Assembly (NCBI RefSeq): GCF_018919265.1
Contig: NZ_JAHLQO010000006.1
Coordinates: 62,001-126,000, forward strand
Origin: Peptoniphilus ovalis
Lineage (GTDB): Bacteria > Bacillota > Clostridia > Tissierellales > Peptoniphilaceae
Length of the DNA: 64,000 nt
Direction of reading: 5' to 3'
Within the stretch, counting starts at the first letter, position 1; each line of letters starts with the position of its first letter. Shown here one piece after another: positions 45,493 to 55,371 of this stretch. Under the pieces are notes generated by a model that did not search any database, was not told the DNA's origin, and saw only the letters and a list, made by a program, of their open reading frames with translations. A program made the position numbers and the translations under genes.

Positions 45493-47227
45493 AACAAAAA
45501 ATAGGCATATATCACAATCAGAAACAGAAGTTGGAAAGGTGATTGAAAAAATATACATTGCCGGTATTTATGCTAGGTTATCACAGGAAAGAAAGGAAGC
45601 TTACAGGGATAAAAGTAATTCACTTGAAATGCAGGAAGAACTTTGTATAAATGCTGCAAAAGAAAAAGATATAAAGATTTTAAGAGTATACAAGGACTAT
45701 GAATATTCTGGAACAAATTTTAAAAGACCTGCATTTATTGAAATGATGGAAGATATCCGAACAGGTAGGATAAATTGTATCATAGTAAAAGATATGTCAA
45801 GGTTTGGTAGAGAGTATTTAGAAATCGCAAACTATATCGAAAAAGTATTTCCATTTTTGGGAGTTCGATTTATTTCCGTAAATGATAATCTGGATACCAA
45901 AGACGGTATAAAATCAGATCAGAGTTATGAAATAGCAATAAAAAATATCTTCAATGATTTATACGCAAAAGATATTTCAAAGAAAATAAAAGCCTCTAAA
46001 GAAATAAAAATGAAACAAGGGTCTTTTATAGGAGCAATGGCTCCGTATGGCTATAAGGTTGATAAAATTGATGGAAAAAGAGTTCTGATGATGGACGAAA
46101 AGGCAGCAGATGTAGTAAGACTTATCTTTTATATGGCAAGTCAAGGTAAATCCAATATGCAAATAGCAAGAGAATTGACTAAAACATATACGACACCTGA
46201 TGAATATAAAAGAACAGGTAAAATTTTTAAGGATAAAGAAGATACAAAACAATGGGATATTTCTTATATATCAAAAATGCTTTCTGATGAAGTATATATT
46301 GGGAATTTGATTCAAAGAGTATACTCAAATAGACATGATCCAAGTAGGAAAAGTAAGTTTCGTGATAAAGAAGAGTGGATTATAACAGAGAACACCCACA
46401 AAGGGTTAATAGACAAAACTACATTTGAAAATATCAGAGAGATAAAGGAGAAAAAACAAAACTATCTACCTTACCATTCACTGAAAAACATAATAAAAGA
46501 CGGAAAAGAAAATGTTGGAGTAAAAATTCAAAGAGATCATAAAAAAGAAGGAAAGTATGACGACCTCATACAGTGCAGTGTTTGTGGCAGATATTTGAAA
46601 AAACAATATGGACCACGAGGACTGAAATATAATGATGAGATTTGCTATTGTTATTATTGTAAAGGTGGAGACAGATTAAAACTAGAAAAATCTCATGTCA
46701 GAATATATGAAACAGACCTAGACAAAATTTTAGTAGATACCTTTAAAAGACTGTTTTCAAGCTTTTATAAAAAGGATAAAAGATTACAACTAAAAATATA
46801 TTTAGAAAATATAAGTGCTGAAAAGATAAATCAAGTTTCTATAAAAACAGATGTAAATAATAAAAAGATTGCTTCTCTTAGGATCAATCTACAAGAACAA
46901 TATGAAAACTATGTTAAAGGAGAGGTTCTTTTAAGTGATTTTAAAATAGAAAGTAAAAAAATAAATAATCAAATAAAAACCTTAAAAAATGAGTTAAAAG
47001 TTTTTGATGAAAGAATAAGAAATATAAAAAATAAAAAAAGAGAAATTATAGAATTTATAGATGCACTATTTTGCTGCTTGGATGATAAAAGCATAGAAGT
47101 TGATAAAGAATTGGTCGATACATTAATTAGCCATATAGAAATATCAGAGTATAAGCAGGTTACCATATATTTTAAGTTTAATCTTGATAAAGATATGGGA
47201 AAGCAGTTGGAGGTAGAGCATGAATAA
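45485..47227 (+). CDS. Large serine recombinase 2 of 3
   Basis: ATG 45485 follows GAGG and overlaps the end of the first recombinase; an in-frame ATG at 45464 lacks a clear site. The protein, about 580 residues, has YARLSQERKEAYRDKSNSLE, IIVKDMSRFGREYLE, FISVNDNLDTKDG, AMAPYGYKVD and a zinc ribbon (CSVCGRYLKKQYG). It is a paralogue of the flanking two, with a longer N-terminal extension before the catalytic domain. Confidence 0.95.
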   Translation: MARTKNRHISQSETEVGKVIEKIYIAGIYARLSQERKEAYRDKSNSLEMQEELCINAAKEKDIKILRVYKDYEYSGTNFKRPAFIEMMEDIRTGRINCIIVKDMSRFGREYLEIANYIEKVFPFLGVRFISVNDNLDTKDGIKSDQSYEIAIKNIFNDLYAKDISKKIKASKEIKMKQGSFIGAMAPYGYKVDKIDGKRVLMMDEKAADVVRLIFYMASQGKSNMQIARELTKTYTTPDEYKRTGKIFKDKEDTKQWDISYISKMLSDEVYIGNLIQRVYSNRHDPSRKSKFRDKEEWIITENTHKGLIDKTTFENIREIKEKKQNYLPYHSLKNIIKDGKENVGVKIQRDHKKEGKYDDLIQCSVCGRYLKKQYGPRGLKYNDEICYCYYCKGGDRLKLEKSHVRIYETDLDKILVDTFKRLFSSFYKKDKRLQLKIYLENISAEKINQVSIKTDVNNKKIASLRINLQEQYENYVKGEVLLSDFKIESKKINNQIKTLKNELKVFDERIRNIKNKKREIIEFIDALFCCLDDKSIEVDKELVDTLISHIEISEYKQVTIYFKFNLDKDMGKQLEVEHE

Positions 47228-48740
47228 GATAGCTATATATTTAAGACTTTCTGAAGAAGATTATCACAAAGTAGATGAAAGTGTAAGTATAGTAAATCAA
47301 AGAGATTATATAAAAAGCTACATTGAAAATGAAACCTCTTTAAAAAGTTGTGAAATAGAAGAATATGTAGATGATGGATATTCTGCTACTAATACAAATA
47401 GACCTTCATTTTTAAGGCTTATTGAGGATATAAAGAGTGGTAAAGTAGGAACTATAATTGTAAAAGATATGTCTAGGTTTTCAAGAGATTATATTTTGCT
47501 TGGGGATTACTTAAGCAATATATTACCATTTCTAAAAATACGATTTATTGCTATTAATGACAACTATGATTCTTTAAAAGAACAAGGCAATGGCTTAGAT
47601 ACAGATACACAGTTTAAGACATTGTATTATGATTTATTCAGTAAGGAATTATCTGAAAAGGTAAGAAGTTCTATTAGGCAAATTAAATCGCAGGGGAAAA
47701 ATATAAATTGGGCAGCACCTTTTGGATATATTAAAGATCCTAAAGATAAACATAGTATTATCATTGATGAAAAAACAGCTTTTATAGTTAAAGAAGCTTT
47801 TGATTTATTGCTAAAAGGATATTCGTGTATTCAAGTGGCTAATATATTTAATGAAAAAGGTTATATTACACGCTCTGAACGAAAAGAAGAACTGAAACTT
47901 TCTGATTATACTGGAAATTTAATTACTGGAAGTGAGGTAAAGAAAAGAGTTTGGACAAACGCAGCTATCTCACAGATTACAAGGAACGAACTATATACAG
48001 GAGATTATGTATATAATAAATTCAAAGAAACAAAAATAGGTGGAAGAAAAAGAATTTTACTTCCTGAAGAGGAGTGGAAAATTCTTCCAAATACCCATGA
48101 AGCGATTATTTCAAGAGAAGTATTTGATGAGGTAAAGAAAATAAAAGAAAAAAGAAGTTTTGGAGGATATACAGGAAATAAAAATCGTTCTATTTTTTCT
48201 GATAAGATTTTTTGTAAAGAATGTGGTAGACATATGAGTTTTCGCAGTGATATTAGACAAAAGAAAAATTCAGATAAAATATACAAGTATAAAAGTTATT
48301 ATTGTAATTTATGTAAAGCTGAGAAAACACCAAACAATATCAAAGAGAAAGATATTATTGAACTTATAAAACCCAAATTAAAAGATTTTAAGATTCAAAA
48401 CACATTAAATGAAGAGAAAGTCATAGAACACAAGAATGTGAAAGAAGAGATTCTAAAGGAAATATCCATATTAAACAGTAATTTACAAATCATCTATGAA
48501 AACTATAAAAAGAAAAATATTTCAAAAGAGGACTATTTAAAGGAAAAAACTTTTATCCAAGATAAAAAGATATTATTGGAGAGTAAATTGGAAGAATTGA
48601 AGTCAGAGAAGATTGATTCAAGGAAAGAAACGGATATTACAGTCTTAGACGAAGAAAGTTTATTGAAGGCTTATTTAGACAATAAAATTGATAAGATAAT
48701 TGTATCAAGAAGTGAAGAAATAGAAATTGTAGAAATATAG
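47220..48740 (+). CDS. Large serine recombinase 3 of 3
   Basis: The 506-residue protein has YLRLSEEDYHKVDESVS, IIVKDMSRFSRDYILLG, FIAINDNYDS, AAPFGYIKDP and the zinc ribbon CKECGRHMSF. Its ATG overlaps the end of the second gene by eight bases and follows TGGAGG. The overlap of all three genes implies equal supply and perhaps a heteromeric complex. Triplet recombinase modules are known in some Firmicute ICEs. It is shorter than the other two at the C-terminus. Confidence 0.95.
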   Translation: MNKIAIYLRLSEEDYHKVDESVSIVNQRDYIKSYIENETSLKSCEIEEYVDDGYSATNTNRPSFLRLIEDIKSGKVGTIIVKDMSRFSRDYILLGDYLSNILPFLKIRFIAINDNYDSLKEQGNGLDTDTQFKTLYYDLFSKELSEKVRSSIRQIKSQGKNINWAAPFGYIKDPKDKHSIIIDEKTAFIVKEAFDLLLKGYSCIQVANIFNEKGYITRSERKEELKLSDYTGNLITGSEVKKRVWTNAAISQITRNELYTGDYVYNKFKETKIGGRKRILLPEEEWKILPNTHEAIISREVFDEVKKIKEKRSFGGYTGNKNRSIFSDKIFCKECGRHMSFRSDIRQKKNSDKIYKYKSYYCNLCKAEKTPNNIKEKDIIELIKPKLKDFKIQNTLNEEKVIEHKNVKEEILKEISILNSNLQIIYENYKKKNISKEDYLKEKTFIQDKKILLESKLEELKSEKIDSRKETDITVLDEESLLKAYLDNKIDKIIVSRSEEIEIVEI

Positions 48741-48758
48741 ATGGATAGTATTAAAAGT

Positions 48759-48853
48759 AACTCATAATCTCGCCAACTTTAATTTTAATACGCCAAAATG
48801 TAAATAATGGCGAGAAAATTTGCGGAAATAAATAGTACTGTTTACTATGAGTT
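48759..48853. repeat. Nested inverted repeats with CGCCA motifs
   Basis: AACTCATA (48759-48766) is inverted at 48846-48853. Inside it TCTCGCCA (48768-48775) is inverted at 48808-48815. CGCCA recurs directly at 48791-48795. The stretch lies between the last recombinase and the KilA-N gene. It may be a recombinase or regulator-binding site. Confidence 0.5.
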
Positions 48854-48889
48854 GATAGGGTAAATCTTTAGGAACAAACAAAAAAATGA

Positions 48890-48895
48890 TATAAT
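48890..48895 (+). promoter_or_regulatory. -10 box before the KilA-N gene
   Basis: TATAAT lies 34 bases before GTG 48930; no clear -35 box is seen at 17 bases. Confidence 0.4.
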
Positions 48896-48929
48896 TATAG
48901 TTAAAATGAGATATTGTGAGGTGATTTTT

Positions 48930-49733
48930 GTGTCTAAAATAAATGTAGAAGGATCAGAAATTAGCATTATTGCCATAGATAATAGAGATTATATTTCTTT
49001 AACCGACATGGTTAGAAATGTTGAAAATGGTGTGGCACTGATAGAAAAATGGCTAAGGAATAAAAATACAATTGAATTTTTAGGAATATGGGAAGAAATG
49101 TATAATGCGAATTTTAATTCCACCGAATTCGAGGGAATTAAAAATGAAGCAGGTTTTAATCGTTTTATTTTATCGGTTAAACAATGGGTCAATAAGACGA
49201 ATTCTATCGGAATTATTGCCAAAGCAGGAAGATATGGTGGAACATATGCACATAAAGACATAGCTTTTGAATTTGCGTCTTGGGTATCACCTTATTTTAA
49301 GCTCTATCTTATTAAAGAGTTTGAGCGCTTAAAAGAAGAAGAACAAAAACAATTAGGTTGGGATATCAAGAGGAATTTAGCTAAGATAAATTACAAAATT
49401 CATACAGATGCAATTAAGAATAAACTTGTCCCTGAAAAATTATCAAAGGAAAGAATAAACTATATCTATGCAAGTGAAGCAGATATATTAAATGTAGCTT
49501 TGTTTGGAATGACAGCAAAAGAATGGCGTGAAAATAATCCGGAGTTAAAAGGAAATATGAGAGACTATGCTGATATATCACAATTAGTGTGTTTATCAAA
49601 TCTTGAGAACTTAAATGCTGTTTTTATAAATGAGGGAATGGATGCAACTGATAGGATAGAAAAATTAAATGCAATTGCTATTGAACAAATGAGGATTCTA
49701 ACAGAAAGTGAACGTATAAAAAAGTTAAAATAA
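48930..49733 (+). CDS. KilA-N domain protein at the right end of the ICE
   Basis: GTG 48930 follows GAGGTG at ideal spacing; an upstream ATG at 48906 has no site. The 267-residue protein has a KilA-N domain (YISLTDMVRN, then EKWLRNKNTIEFLGIWE and GRYGGTYAHKDIAFEFASWVSPYFK), a DNA-binding fold of phage antirepressors and mobile elements. The C-terminal half has AEFDILNVALFG-like helices (EADILNVALFGMTAKEW). It is the last gene before the junction with the host and may regulate the element or a defence response. Confidence 0.82.
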   Translation: MSKINVEGSEISIIAIDNRDYISLTDMVRNVENGVALIEKWLRNKNTIEFLGIWEEMYNANFNSTEFEGIKNEAGFNRFILSVKQWVNKTNSIGIIAKAGRYGGTYAHKDIAFEFASWVSPYFKLYLIKEFERLKEEEQKQLGWDIKRNLAKINYKIHTDAIKNKLVPEKLSKERINYIYASEADILNVALFGMTAKEWRENNPELKGNMRDYADISQLVCLSNLENLNAVFINEGMDATDRIEKLNAIAIEQMRILTESERIKKLK

Positions 49734-49749
49734 AAGTTTTGTATATAAA

Positions 49750-49779
49750 TTAGGCGATAGAAATATCGTCTAATTTTAT
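49750..49779 (+). terminator. Intrinsic terminator near the right end
   Basis: TTAGGCGATA (49750-49759) pairs with TATCGTCTAA (49764-49773), one G-U pair, followed by T residues. It stops transcription from the ICE just before the host gene fragment. Confidence 0.7.
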
Positions 49780-49797
49780 GTAACAATTGCTTGACAT

Positions 49798-49806
49798 TGT
49801 AGGGGA
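49798..49806. other. Right junction of the ICE with the host chromosome (attR)
   Basis: Homology to ECF ATPases starts abruptly at codon GGG 49803, in the Walker A motif, while the three bases before it (49800-49802) are an in-frame stop TAG. The right end of the ICE therefore lies at or within a few bases of this point. The other half of the gene should lie beyond the left end, outside the window. Confidence 0.75.
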
Positions 49807-51119
49807 AAACTACTCTTACTAGACTTATAAATGGTCTTGCTTATAAATTTTATGACGGAGTAGTAAATGGAGAAATAAAAATTGATGGCGAGAATCTTTT
49901 GGAAAAAGAATTATATGATATTGGAAAAAAAGTAGGATCAATCTTTCAAAATCCAAAAAGTCAATTTTTTGCTGATAATGTAGAAGATGAAATTGCCTTT
50001 GGTCTTGAAAATTATGGACTTGAAAGAGAGGAAATAGATAGGAGAATAAAAAAAGCTCTCTCTTCAATTAATGGATATGATTTGATACATGAAAATTTAT
50101 TTCATCTATCAAGCGGAGAAAGGCAGAAGGTTGCCATTGCTTCAATTAATGCACTTGATCCACCAATTTATGTATTTGACGAGCCATCATCTAATCTAGA
50201 TATGAAAAGCGTTGAAGTTTTGAGAAATTTAATGCTCTCTTTAAAAAATGAAGGGAAGACAATAATTGTTTCAGAGCACAGAATTTATTATTTAAAAGAT
50301 ATTGTAGATAGATTTTATTATTTAGAAGATGGTGAGATAATAGATTCCTTTACAGGAGATGAACTAAATTCATTTGCAGATGAGTTTTTTATAGATAAGG
50401 GACTTAGATTTTATTCACTTGATAAAGTTATTACCAACACTCAAAAATTAAATGAAGTTAACTCATTGGACTTGGATAAAATTTCATTTTCATATAATAA
50501 AAAACAAGTTTTTAAAAATTTATCTTATTCTTTTAAGAGTGGGAATATTTATGGAATTATTGGAGATAATGGTGCTGGTAAAAGCACATTGTTTAAGTTA
50601 TTATCAGGGCTTTTAAAAGAAAAGAGTGGGAAAATTTCAATTAATGGAAATGTTTTAAATAAAAGAAAAAGACTAAAGAAAATATTTTATTTGTCTAATA
50701 ATGCAGATAGTAATTTATTTGAAGCTTCTTTGGAAGATGAATTAAAGCTAAATGATCCTGAGGCCGATGTAGATAAAATTTTAAAAGATTTTAAGTTGGA
50801 AAGTGTAAAAGACTTACATCCACAAATTTTATCAGGCGGGCAGAAGCAAAGGTTAACAATTGCTGTATCTGAACTTTTAGAAAGAAATGTATATTTATTT
50901 GATGAGCCAACAAGCGGATTAGATGGAAATAATATGAGAATTATTTCTCGAAAATTAAAAGAATTACAAGAAAAACAAAAATTAATTTTATTAATTTCAC
51001 ACGATTATGAATTTTTAATGAATACTTGTAATATAATTTTGCACTTAGATCAAAATAATTTTAAGGAATTTAATTCGGAAAAAGATAAAGATAAAATTTT
51101 AAAAATCTTATTAAAATAA
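49803..51119 (+). pseudogene. Host ECF-type double ATPase gene truncated by the ICE
   Basis: The frame begins at GKTTLTRLINGLAYKFYDG, that is the second half of the first Walker A, and continues through SIFQNPKSQFFADNVEDEI, LSSGERQKV, DEPSSNLD, a second ATPase with GDNGAGKST, LSGGQKQRL and DEPTSGLDG, to a normal C-terminus. About 35-45 N-terminal residues are missing. TTG 49899 could start a shorter product, but without a functional first Walker A. It is homologous to the ICE gene at 36097-37581. The break implies that the resident transporter has lost its normal ATPase unless a fusion start exists. Confidence 0.85.
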
Positions 51120-51140
51120 ATTAACAAAAGGAAGGATTTT

Positions 51141-52862
51141 ATGGATTTAATAAAACAATATGTAAATAAAAGAAAGGGATCATACTTTTTATCTGTTATT
51201 TTAGCAATAATTGGAGTTGTGGCTGGTCTTTTTTCATATGTTTATATGGCAAAAATTATTGTGAATATACTTGAGGGCATAAGTGATATAAGTATATATA
51301 AATCACTTTGCTTGATGATTTTACTCTTATTTGTTATAAAAGAAATTGCAGCAGGAATATCAACAAGTATTTCTCATACGGCAACCTTTAATTCATTAGG
51401 AGAAATTAGAAATGATATTTCAAAAAAATTATTTAAGATGCCATTGGGTGATGTGCTATCAAGATCATCTGGAGAACTTAAAAATATTATAATAGAACAA
51501 GTTGATAGCATGGAAACATCACTTGCCCACCTAGTACCAGAATTTACGGCAAACTTAGTAGGACCTGTTCTATTATTTATTTATATGTTTACCTTAGATT
51601 GGCGATTGACCTTGCTATCACTAATTCCTTTTGTGGTAGGAATGGCTACCATGATGTCTGTTATGAATGCTCATTATAAGGAAATGTTTGGAAAGTCAGT
51701 TGCCATTGGTCAACATATGAATAATTCCATTGTTGAGTATATCAATGGGATAGAAGTAATAAAGACCTTTAATCAAAGCGAATCATCTTATAAAAAATAC
51801 GCTGATGCAGTTTATAACAATGCAAGTTTTTATTATAACTGGATGGGTGAATCTATGAATAGGGTTGCAATAGGAAGACTTCTTTCTCCTATGGGAATTA
51901 TTACAATCATACCCTTTGGGATTTTATTTTATATAAATGGAAGTATTGATTTAGGAAATTTAATTACCTTAATCGTATTATCCTTTGCTACGGTTTCTAG
52001 CATTTTAAAAATCATGAACTATATGGATGATATGTCAAGAATATCAACTATAACTTCTGAAATAGGAAAAATTTTAGATTCAAGAGAGCTTGAAAATGAA
52101 GAAAAAGGTATAAGTGAAAAAGATTATAGCATAAAACTTGAAAATATTGAATTTTCTTATGAAGAGGATAAAAAGGTTATTGATGATATAAGTTTTGATA
52201 TTAATCCTAATTCAGTTTCAGCCTTAGTTGGTCCATCAGGATCTGGGAAATCTACTCTTGCAAAACTTATTGCAGGTTTTTGGAATGTGGATAAGGGAAA
52301 TATAAAGATTGGGGGAGTTGATACTCGCCATATGTCCCTTGAGAAATTATCATCACTAATATCCTTTGTTTCTCAAGATAATTTCTTGTTTGATATGTCA
52401 ATAAAAGAAAATATTAGAATAGGTAAAAAAGATGCAAGCGATGAAGAAATAATAGAAGTGTGCAAAAAATCAGCCTGCCATGATTTTATAATGAATCTAT
52501 CAGATGGATATGATACAAAAGTTGGTGAAGGAGGTGGACATCTATCAGGTGGAGAAAGACAGAGAATATCTATTGCAAGAGCCATGCTTAAAGATGCTCC
52601 AATTATAATTTTAGATGAAGCAACTTCATACATCGACCCTGAAAATGAAGCATTAATTCAAAATGCCTTGGCAAATCTAGTCGCAGGAAAAACTTTGCTT
52701 ATTATAGCTCACAGGTTAAAGACAGTTACAGACGCAGATAAAATATTTGTAATTAATAATGGAAAATTAGATGCAGAAGGAAGTCATGAAGAACTTCTCA
52801 AATCATCTAGCTTATATAAAGAAATGTATGAGTCAAGCTTAAGGGGTGAAGAAAATGCTTAA
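51141..52862 (+). CDS. Host ABC transporter, fused membrane-ATPase, YbtP-like
   Basis: The 573-residue protein has six N-terminal helices, GPSGSGKST near residue 363, LSGGERQRI and LDEATSYIDPENE. It matches the ICE-borne gene at 37597-39309 through the membrane domain (for example RSSGE near residue 112 and EYI-G-EVI-TFN). It follows the truncated ECF ATPase by 21 bases and overlaps the next gene. It is probably a subunit of a heterodimer importing or exporting a small molecule. Its operon promoter may have been lost with the ICE insertion. Confidence 0.9.
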   Translation: MDLIKQYVNKRKGSYFLSVILAIIGVVAGLFSYVYMAKIIVNILEGISDISIYKSLCLMILLLFVIKEIAAGISTSISHTATFNSLGEIRNDISKKLFKMPLGDVLSRSSGELKNIIIEQVDSMETSLAHLVPEFTANLVGPVLLFIYMFTLDWRLTLLSLIPFVVGMATMMSVMNAHYKEMFGKSVAIGQHMNNSIVEYINGIEVIKTFNQSESSYKKYADAVYNNASFYYNWMGESMNRVAIGRLLSPMGIITIIPFGILFYINGSIDLGNLITLIVLSFATVSSILKIMNYMDDMSRISTITSEIGKILDSRELENEEKGISEKDYSIKLENIEFSYEEDKKVIDDISFDINPNSVSALVGPSGSGKSTLAKLIAGFWNVDKGNIKIGGVDTRHMSLEKLSSLISFVSQDNFLFDMSIKENIRIGKKDASDEEIIEVCKKSACHDFIMNLSDGYDTKVGEGGGHLSGGERQRISIARAMLKDAPIIILDEATSYIDPENEALIQNALANLVAGKTLLIIAHRLKTVTDADKIFVINNGKLDAEGSHEELLKSSSLYKEMYESSLRGEENA

Positions 52863-54591
52863 AGTTTTTAAAAAGATATGGAATTTTTCTAAAGAGGAAC
52901 AAGGAAATATAAAAAAATCTATTATTGCAGGACTACTCCACGCAATCTTTAATGCTCTTGAGTTTGGAGCAATTTATTATATGCTAGTAAGTATTTTTAA
53001 TAAAAGCATAAACTACAAGAGTATATTTGTTAGCCTAGGGATATTATTAGTATCTTTAATTGGCAAAATTCTTACTCAAAAAATATCTCAAATGGCACAG
53101 ACTCATGCAGGATATTTTATGGCAGCCCATAAGAGGATAGAAATAGGAGAAAAGATAAAAAGAGTTCCTATGGGTTTCTTTTCAAGCTTTTCACTAGGAA
53201 GATTAACTACTATTTCCACATCTTCACTTTCCCAAGCGGAAATGTGGGTGCCTATGCTTTTGGTTCTTGTACTTGGTGGAGTTTTAAATACTTTAGTTTT
53301 TGTCCTTGGAACTTTAATTTTTAATGTAAAGATAGGGCTTGTTGCAGTAGCAGGTGTAATAGTTTTCTTTATAGTTACGTCAATGATGGAGAAAAAATCA
53401 TCAGCCAATGCAGACAAGATGACAGAAACACAAACAAGACTTACAAAAGAAGTATTAGCAACTTTACAAGGTATGCAGGTTATAAAATCCTATAATCTTG
53501 GTGGAGAAAATAACAGAGCTTTGAGAAAGTCTATAAAAGATACATCAAGAATACTCTTTGACCTAGAAAAATCTGTTGCACCATACACAGTTATTCAAAG
53601 AATTGTAATGGGAATAACAACAATATTTATGGTCTATGTATCATTAAAATTAAATTTATCTGGTGAACTTCCACTTGCTGAAACAATTCTTATGATTATG
53701 GCATCCTTTATTATCTTTGAAGGATTAATCGGGGCAGGATCAAACATGGCAATCCTAAGAGCTTGCGAAAATGCCATAGATTCAGTTGGTTTTATAGACT
53801 CTATGCCTGATATGAAAGAAGGAAGTATTACAGAACCAATAAAAAATCACAATATAGAATTTAAAAATGTGAGATTTTCTTATGATGACAGACCAATTTT
53901 AAAAAATGTTTCAGCTGAGATAAAAGAAAATACCATGACTGCCATAGTTGGTCCATCGGGATCTGGTAAGACAACATTTTGTAATCTCATAGCGAGATTT
54001 TGGGATGTAAATTCTGGCGAAATTTTAATAGGTGGAGAAAATATTAAAAATTATAAGATAGAAAATCTTATGAATTCAATTTCCATGGTATTTCAAGATG
54101 TCTATTTATTTGAAGATACAATTGAAAACAACATAAAATTTGGAAAACAAAATGCAAGCCATGAAGAAGTAATAGAAGCTGCTAAAAAAGCAAGATGTCA
54201 TGAATTTATAGAAAGTCTGCCAGAAGGCTACGACACTTTAATCGGAGAAGGAGGAGCGAGCCTTTCAGGAGGAGAAAAACAAAGAATTTCCATAGCAAGA
54301 GCTATGCTAAAAGATGCTCCAATAATTATTTTTGATGAAGCAACAGCAAATATTGACCCAGAAAATGAAGACAAATTAAAAGAAGCAATAGAGTCACTAA
54401 CAAAAGATAAAACAGTAATAATGATTGCCCATAGGCTAAAGACAATTAGAAATGCAGATCAAATTTTAGTTTTAAAAGATGGAGAAATTGTCGAAAGAGG
54501 AAATCACGATGAACTTATTAAAAACAATGGCATATATTCAGATTTAATAAATGCAAAATCTAAGGCTGAGTCCTGGAAATTAAATAATTAA
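52855..54591 (+). CDS. Host ABC transporter, fused membrane-ATPase, YbtQ-like
   Basis: ATG 52855 follows AAGGGGTG; an in-frame GTG at 52846 overlaps that site. The 578-residue protein has six helices, GPSGSGKTT, LSGGEKQRI and FDEATANIDPENE. Its start overlaps the end of the partner gene by eight bases. It is homologous to the ICE gene at 39310-41055. The two cassettes have the same order and spacing, which supports a common origin. Confidence 0.9.
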   Translation: MLKVFKKIWNFSKEEQGNIKKSIIAGLLHAIFNALEFGAIYYMLVSIFNKSINYKSIFVSLGILLVSLIGKILTQKISQMAQTHAGYFMAAHKRIEIGEKIKRVPMGFFSSFSLGRLTTISTSSLSQAEMWVPMLLVLVLGGVLNTLVFVLGTLIFNVKIGLVAVAGVIVFFIVTSMMEKKSSANADKMTETQTRLTKEVLATLQGMQVIKSYNLGGENNRALRKSIKDTSRILFDLEKSVAPYTVIQRIVMGITTIFMVYVSLKLNLSGELPLAETILMIMASFIIFEGLIGAGSNMAILRACENAIDSVGFIDSMPDMKEGSITEPIKNHNIEFKNVRFSYDDRPILKNVSAEIKENTMTAIVGPSGSGKTTFCNLIARFWDVNSGEILIGGENIKNYKIENLMNSISMVFQDVYLFEDTIENNIKFGKQNASHEEVIEAAKKARCHEFIESLPEGYDTLIGEGGASLSGGEKQRISIARAMLKDAPIIIFDEATANIDPENEDKLKEAIESLTKDKTVIMIAHRLKTIRNADQILVLKDGEIVERGNHDELIKNNGIYSDLINAKSKAESWKLNN

Positions 54592-54594
54592 GAC

Positions 54595-54624
54595 AAAACC
54601 CACAACATTAAGTTGCGGGTTTTT
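54595..54624 (+). terminator. Intrinsic terminator after the host ABC operon
   Basis: AAAACCC/CAAC arms (54595-54606) pair with GTTG/GGGTTTT (54612-54623), with one A-C mismatch, and run into T residues. Confidence 0.7.
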
Positions 54625-54635
54625 AAATTACATAT

Positions 54636-55292
54636 TTACTTTATTATAAAGTTGCTGCCATGTCTTTTAACATCATGATTTGAATTTTCCAAGAATCCTT
54701 TTAAAAGTTCTTCTCGAAGTTTTAAGTATTTGCTATCGCTATTATTTGCATTAATCTCTACATTTTCTTGAACATGAAAACTTTCATGGTCATCATGATC
54801 ATGTTCCCCTGCACAAGAATTATCAAGGCTATCTTCTGGATTAATTTCAAGTGGATTATCTTCATACTTCTTATGAGTATTTACATTTAAAATTAAATTT
54901 AAATCTCCATTAGCATCAACTGCTGCAGTTAGTGCATGATCGCATGGCATTCCATCTAAGATAATTTTGTTTACGAAGTCGAAAATTTCTTCATTACTTT
55001 CTAATTTATCTGGAGCTATTTCTCTTCCAAATTCATATGCCTTTTCGTAAATATTTTCACCATTATTAATTGCATAGGCAAGTCTTGATTCAACTACATC
55101 AATCTTTGCAGATAAAAATCCGTGAATATTATCTTGATCTAAAATATCTTTTAGATTATCTAGTGGAACTGGCGGCATAATTTTATTTAACTCATTAAGC
55201 TTATCTTCTGATAAAAGTCTTTCTGTAATCTTATCTTGAAATTTTATTTTCTCATACATTAAATAATGTATAGGTCCTAAACTACTACTCAT
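54636..55292 (-). CDS. Hypothetical protein with His/Asp-rich segment
   Basis: The start ATG at 55292 follows GGGAGG; a TTG two codons upstream overlaps that site. The 218-residue protein begins SSSLGPIHYLMYEKIKFQDK and is largely helical. It contains GMPCDHALTA and, near residue 165, the segment CAGEHDHDDHESFH, suited to binding metal. I do not recognise a named family. It is transcribed toward the host ABC operon and is divergent from brnQ. Confidence 0.7.
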   Translation of the reverse strand: MSSSLGPIHYLMYEKIKFQDKITERLLSEDKLNELNKIMPPVPLDNLKDILDQDNIHGFLSAKIDVVESRLAYAINNGENIYEKAYEFGREIAPDKLESNEEIFDFVNKIILDGMPCDHALTAAVDANGDLNLILNVNTHKKYEDNPLEINPEDSLDNSCAGEHDHDDHESFHVQENVEINANNSDSKYLKLREELLKGFLENSNHDVKRHGSNFIIK

Positions 55293-55371
55293 TTTCAACC
55301 TCCCTTAATAATAATTATAATCAAATGATATATGTTTTACTACTAAATTTAGAAAAAAATAAAATTTTTAT

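Noticed and set aside
48759-48853. CRISPR-like repeat array
   Set aside because: Only a few short units, inverted rather than direct, with no regular spacers and no cas genes in the window.
1-49800. Antibiotic-resistance cargo, often found in this ICE type
   Set aside because: No tet, erm or van gene is seen; the MATE exporter alone is better explained by the metallophore operon.
49791-49831. Outward promoter at the ICE end driving the truncated host gene
   Set aside because: TTGACA at 49791-49796 has no suitable -10 at 16-18 bases; TATAAA at 49826 is too far.
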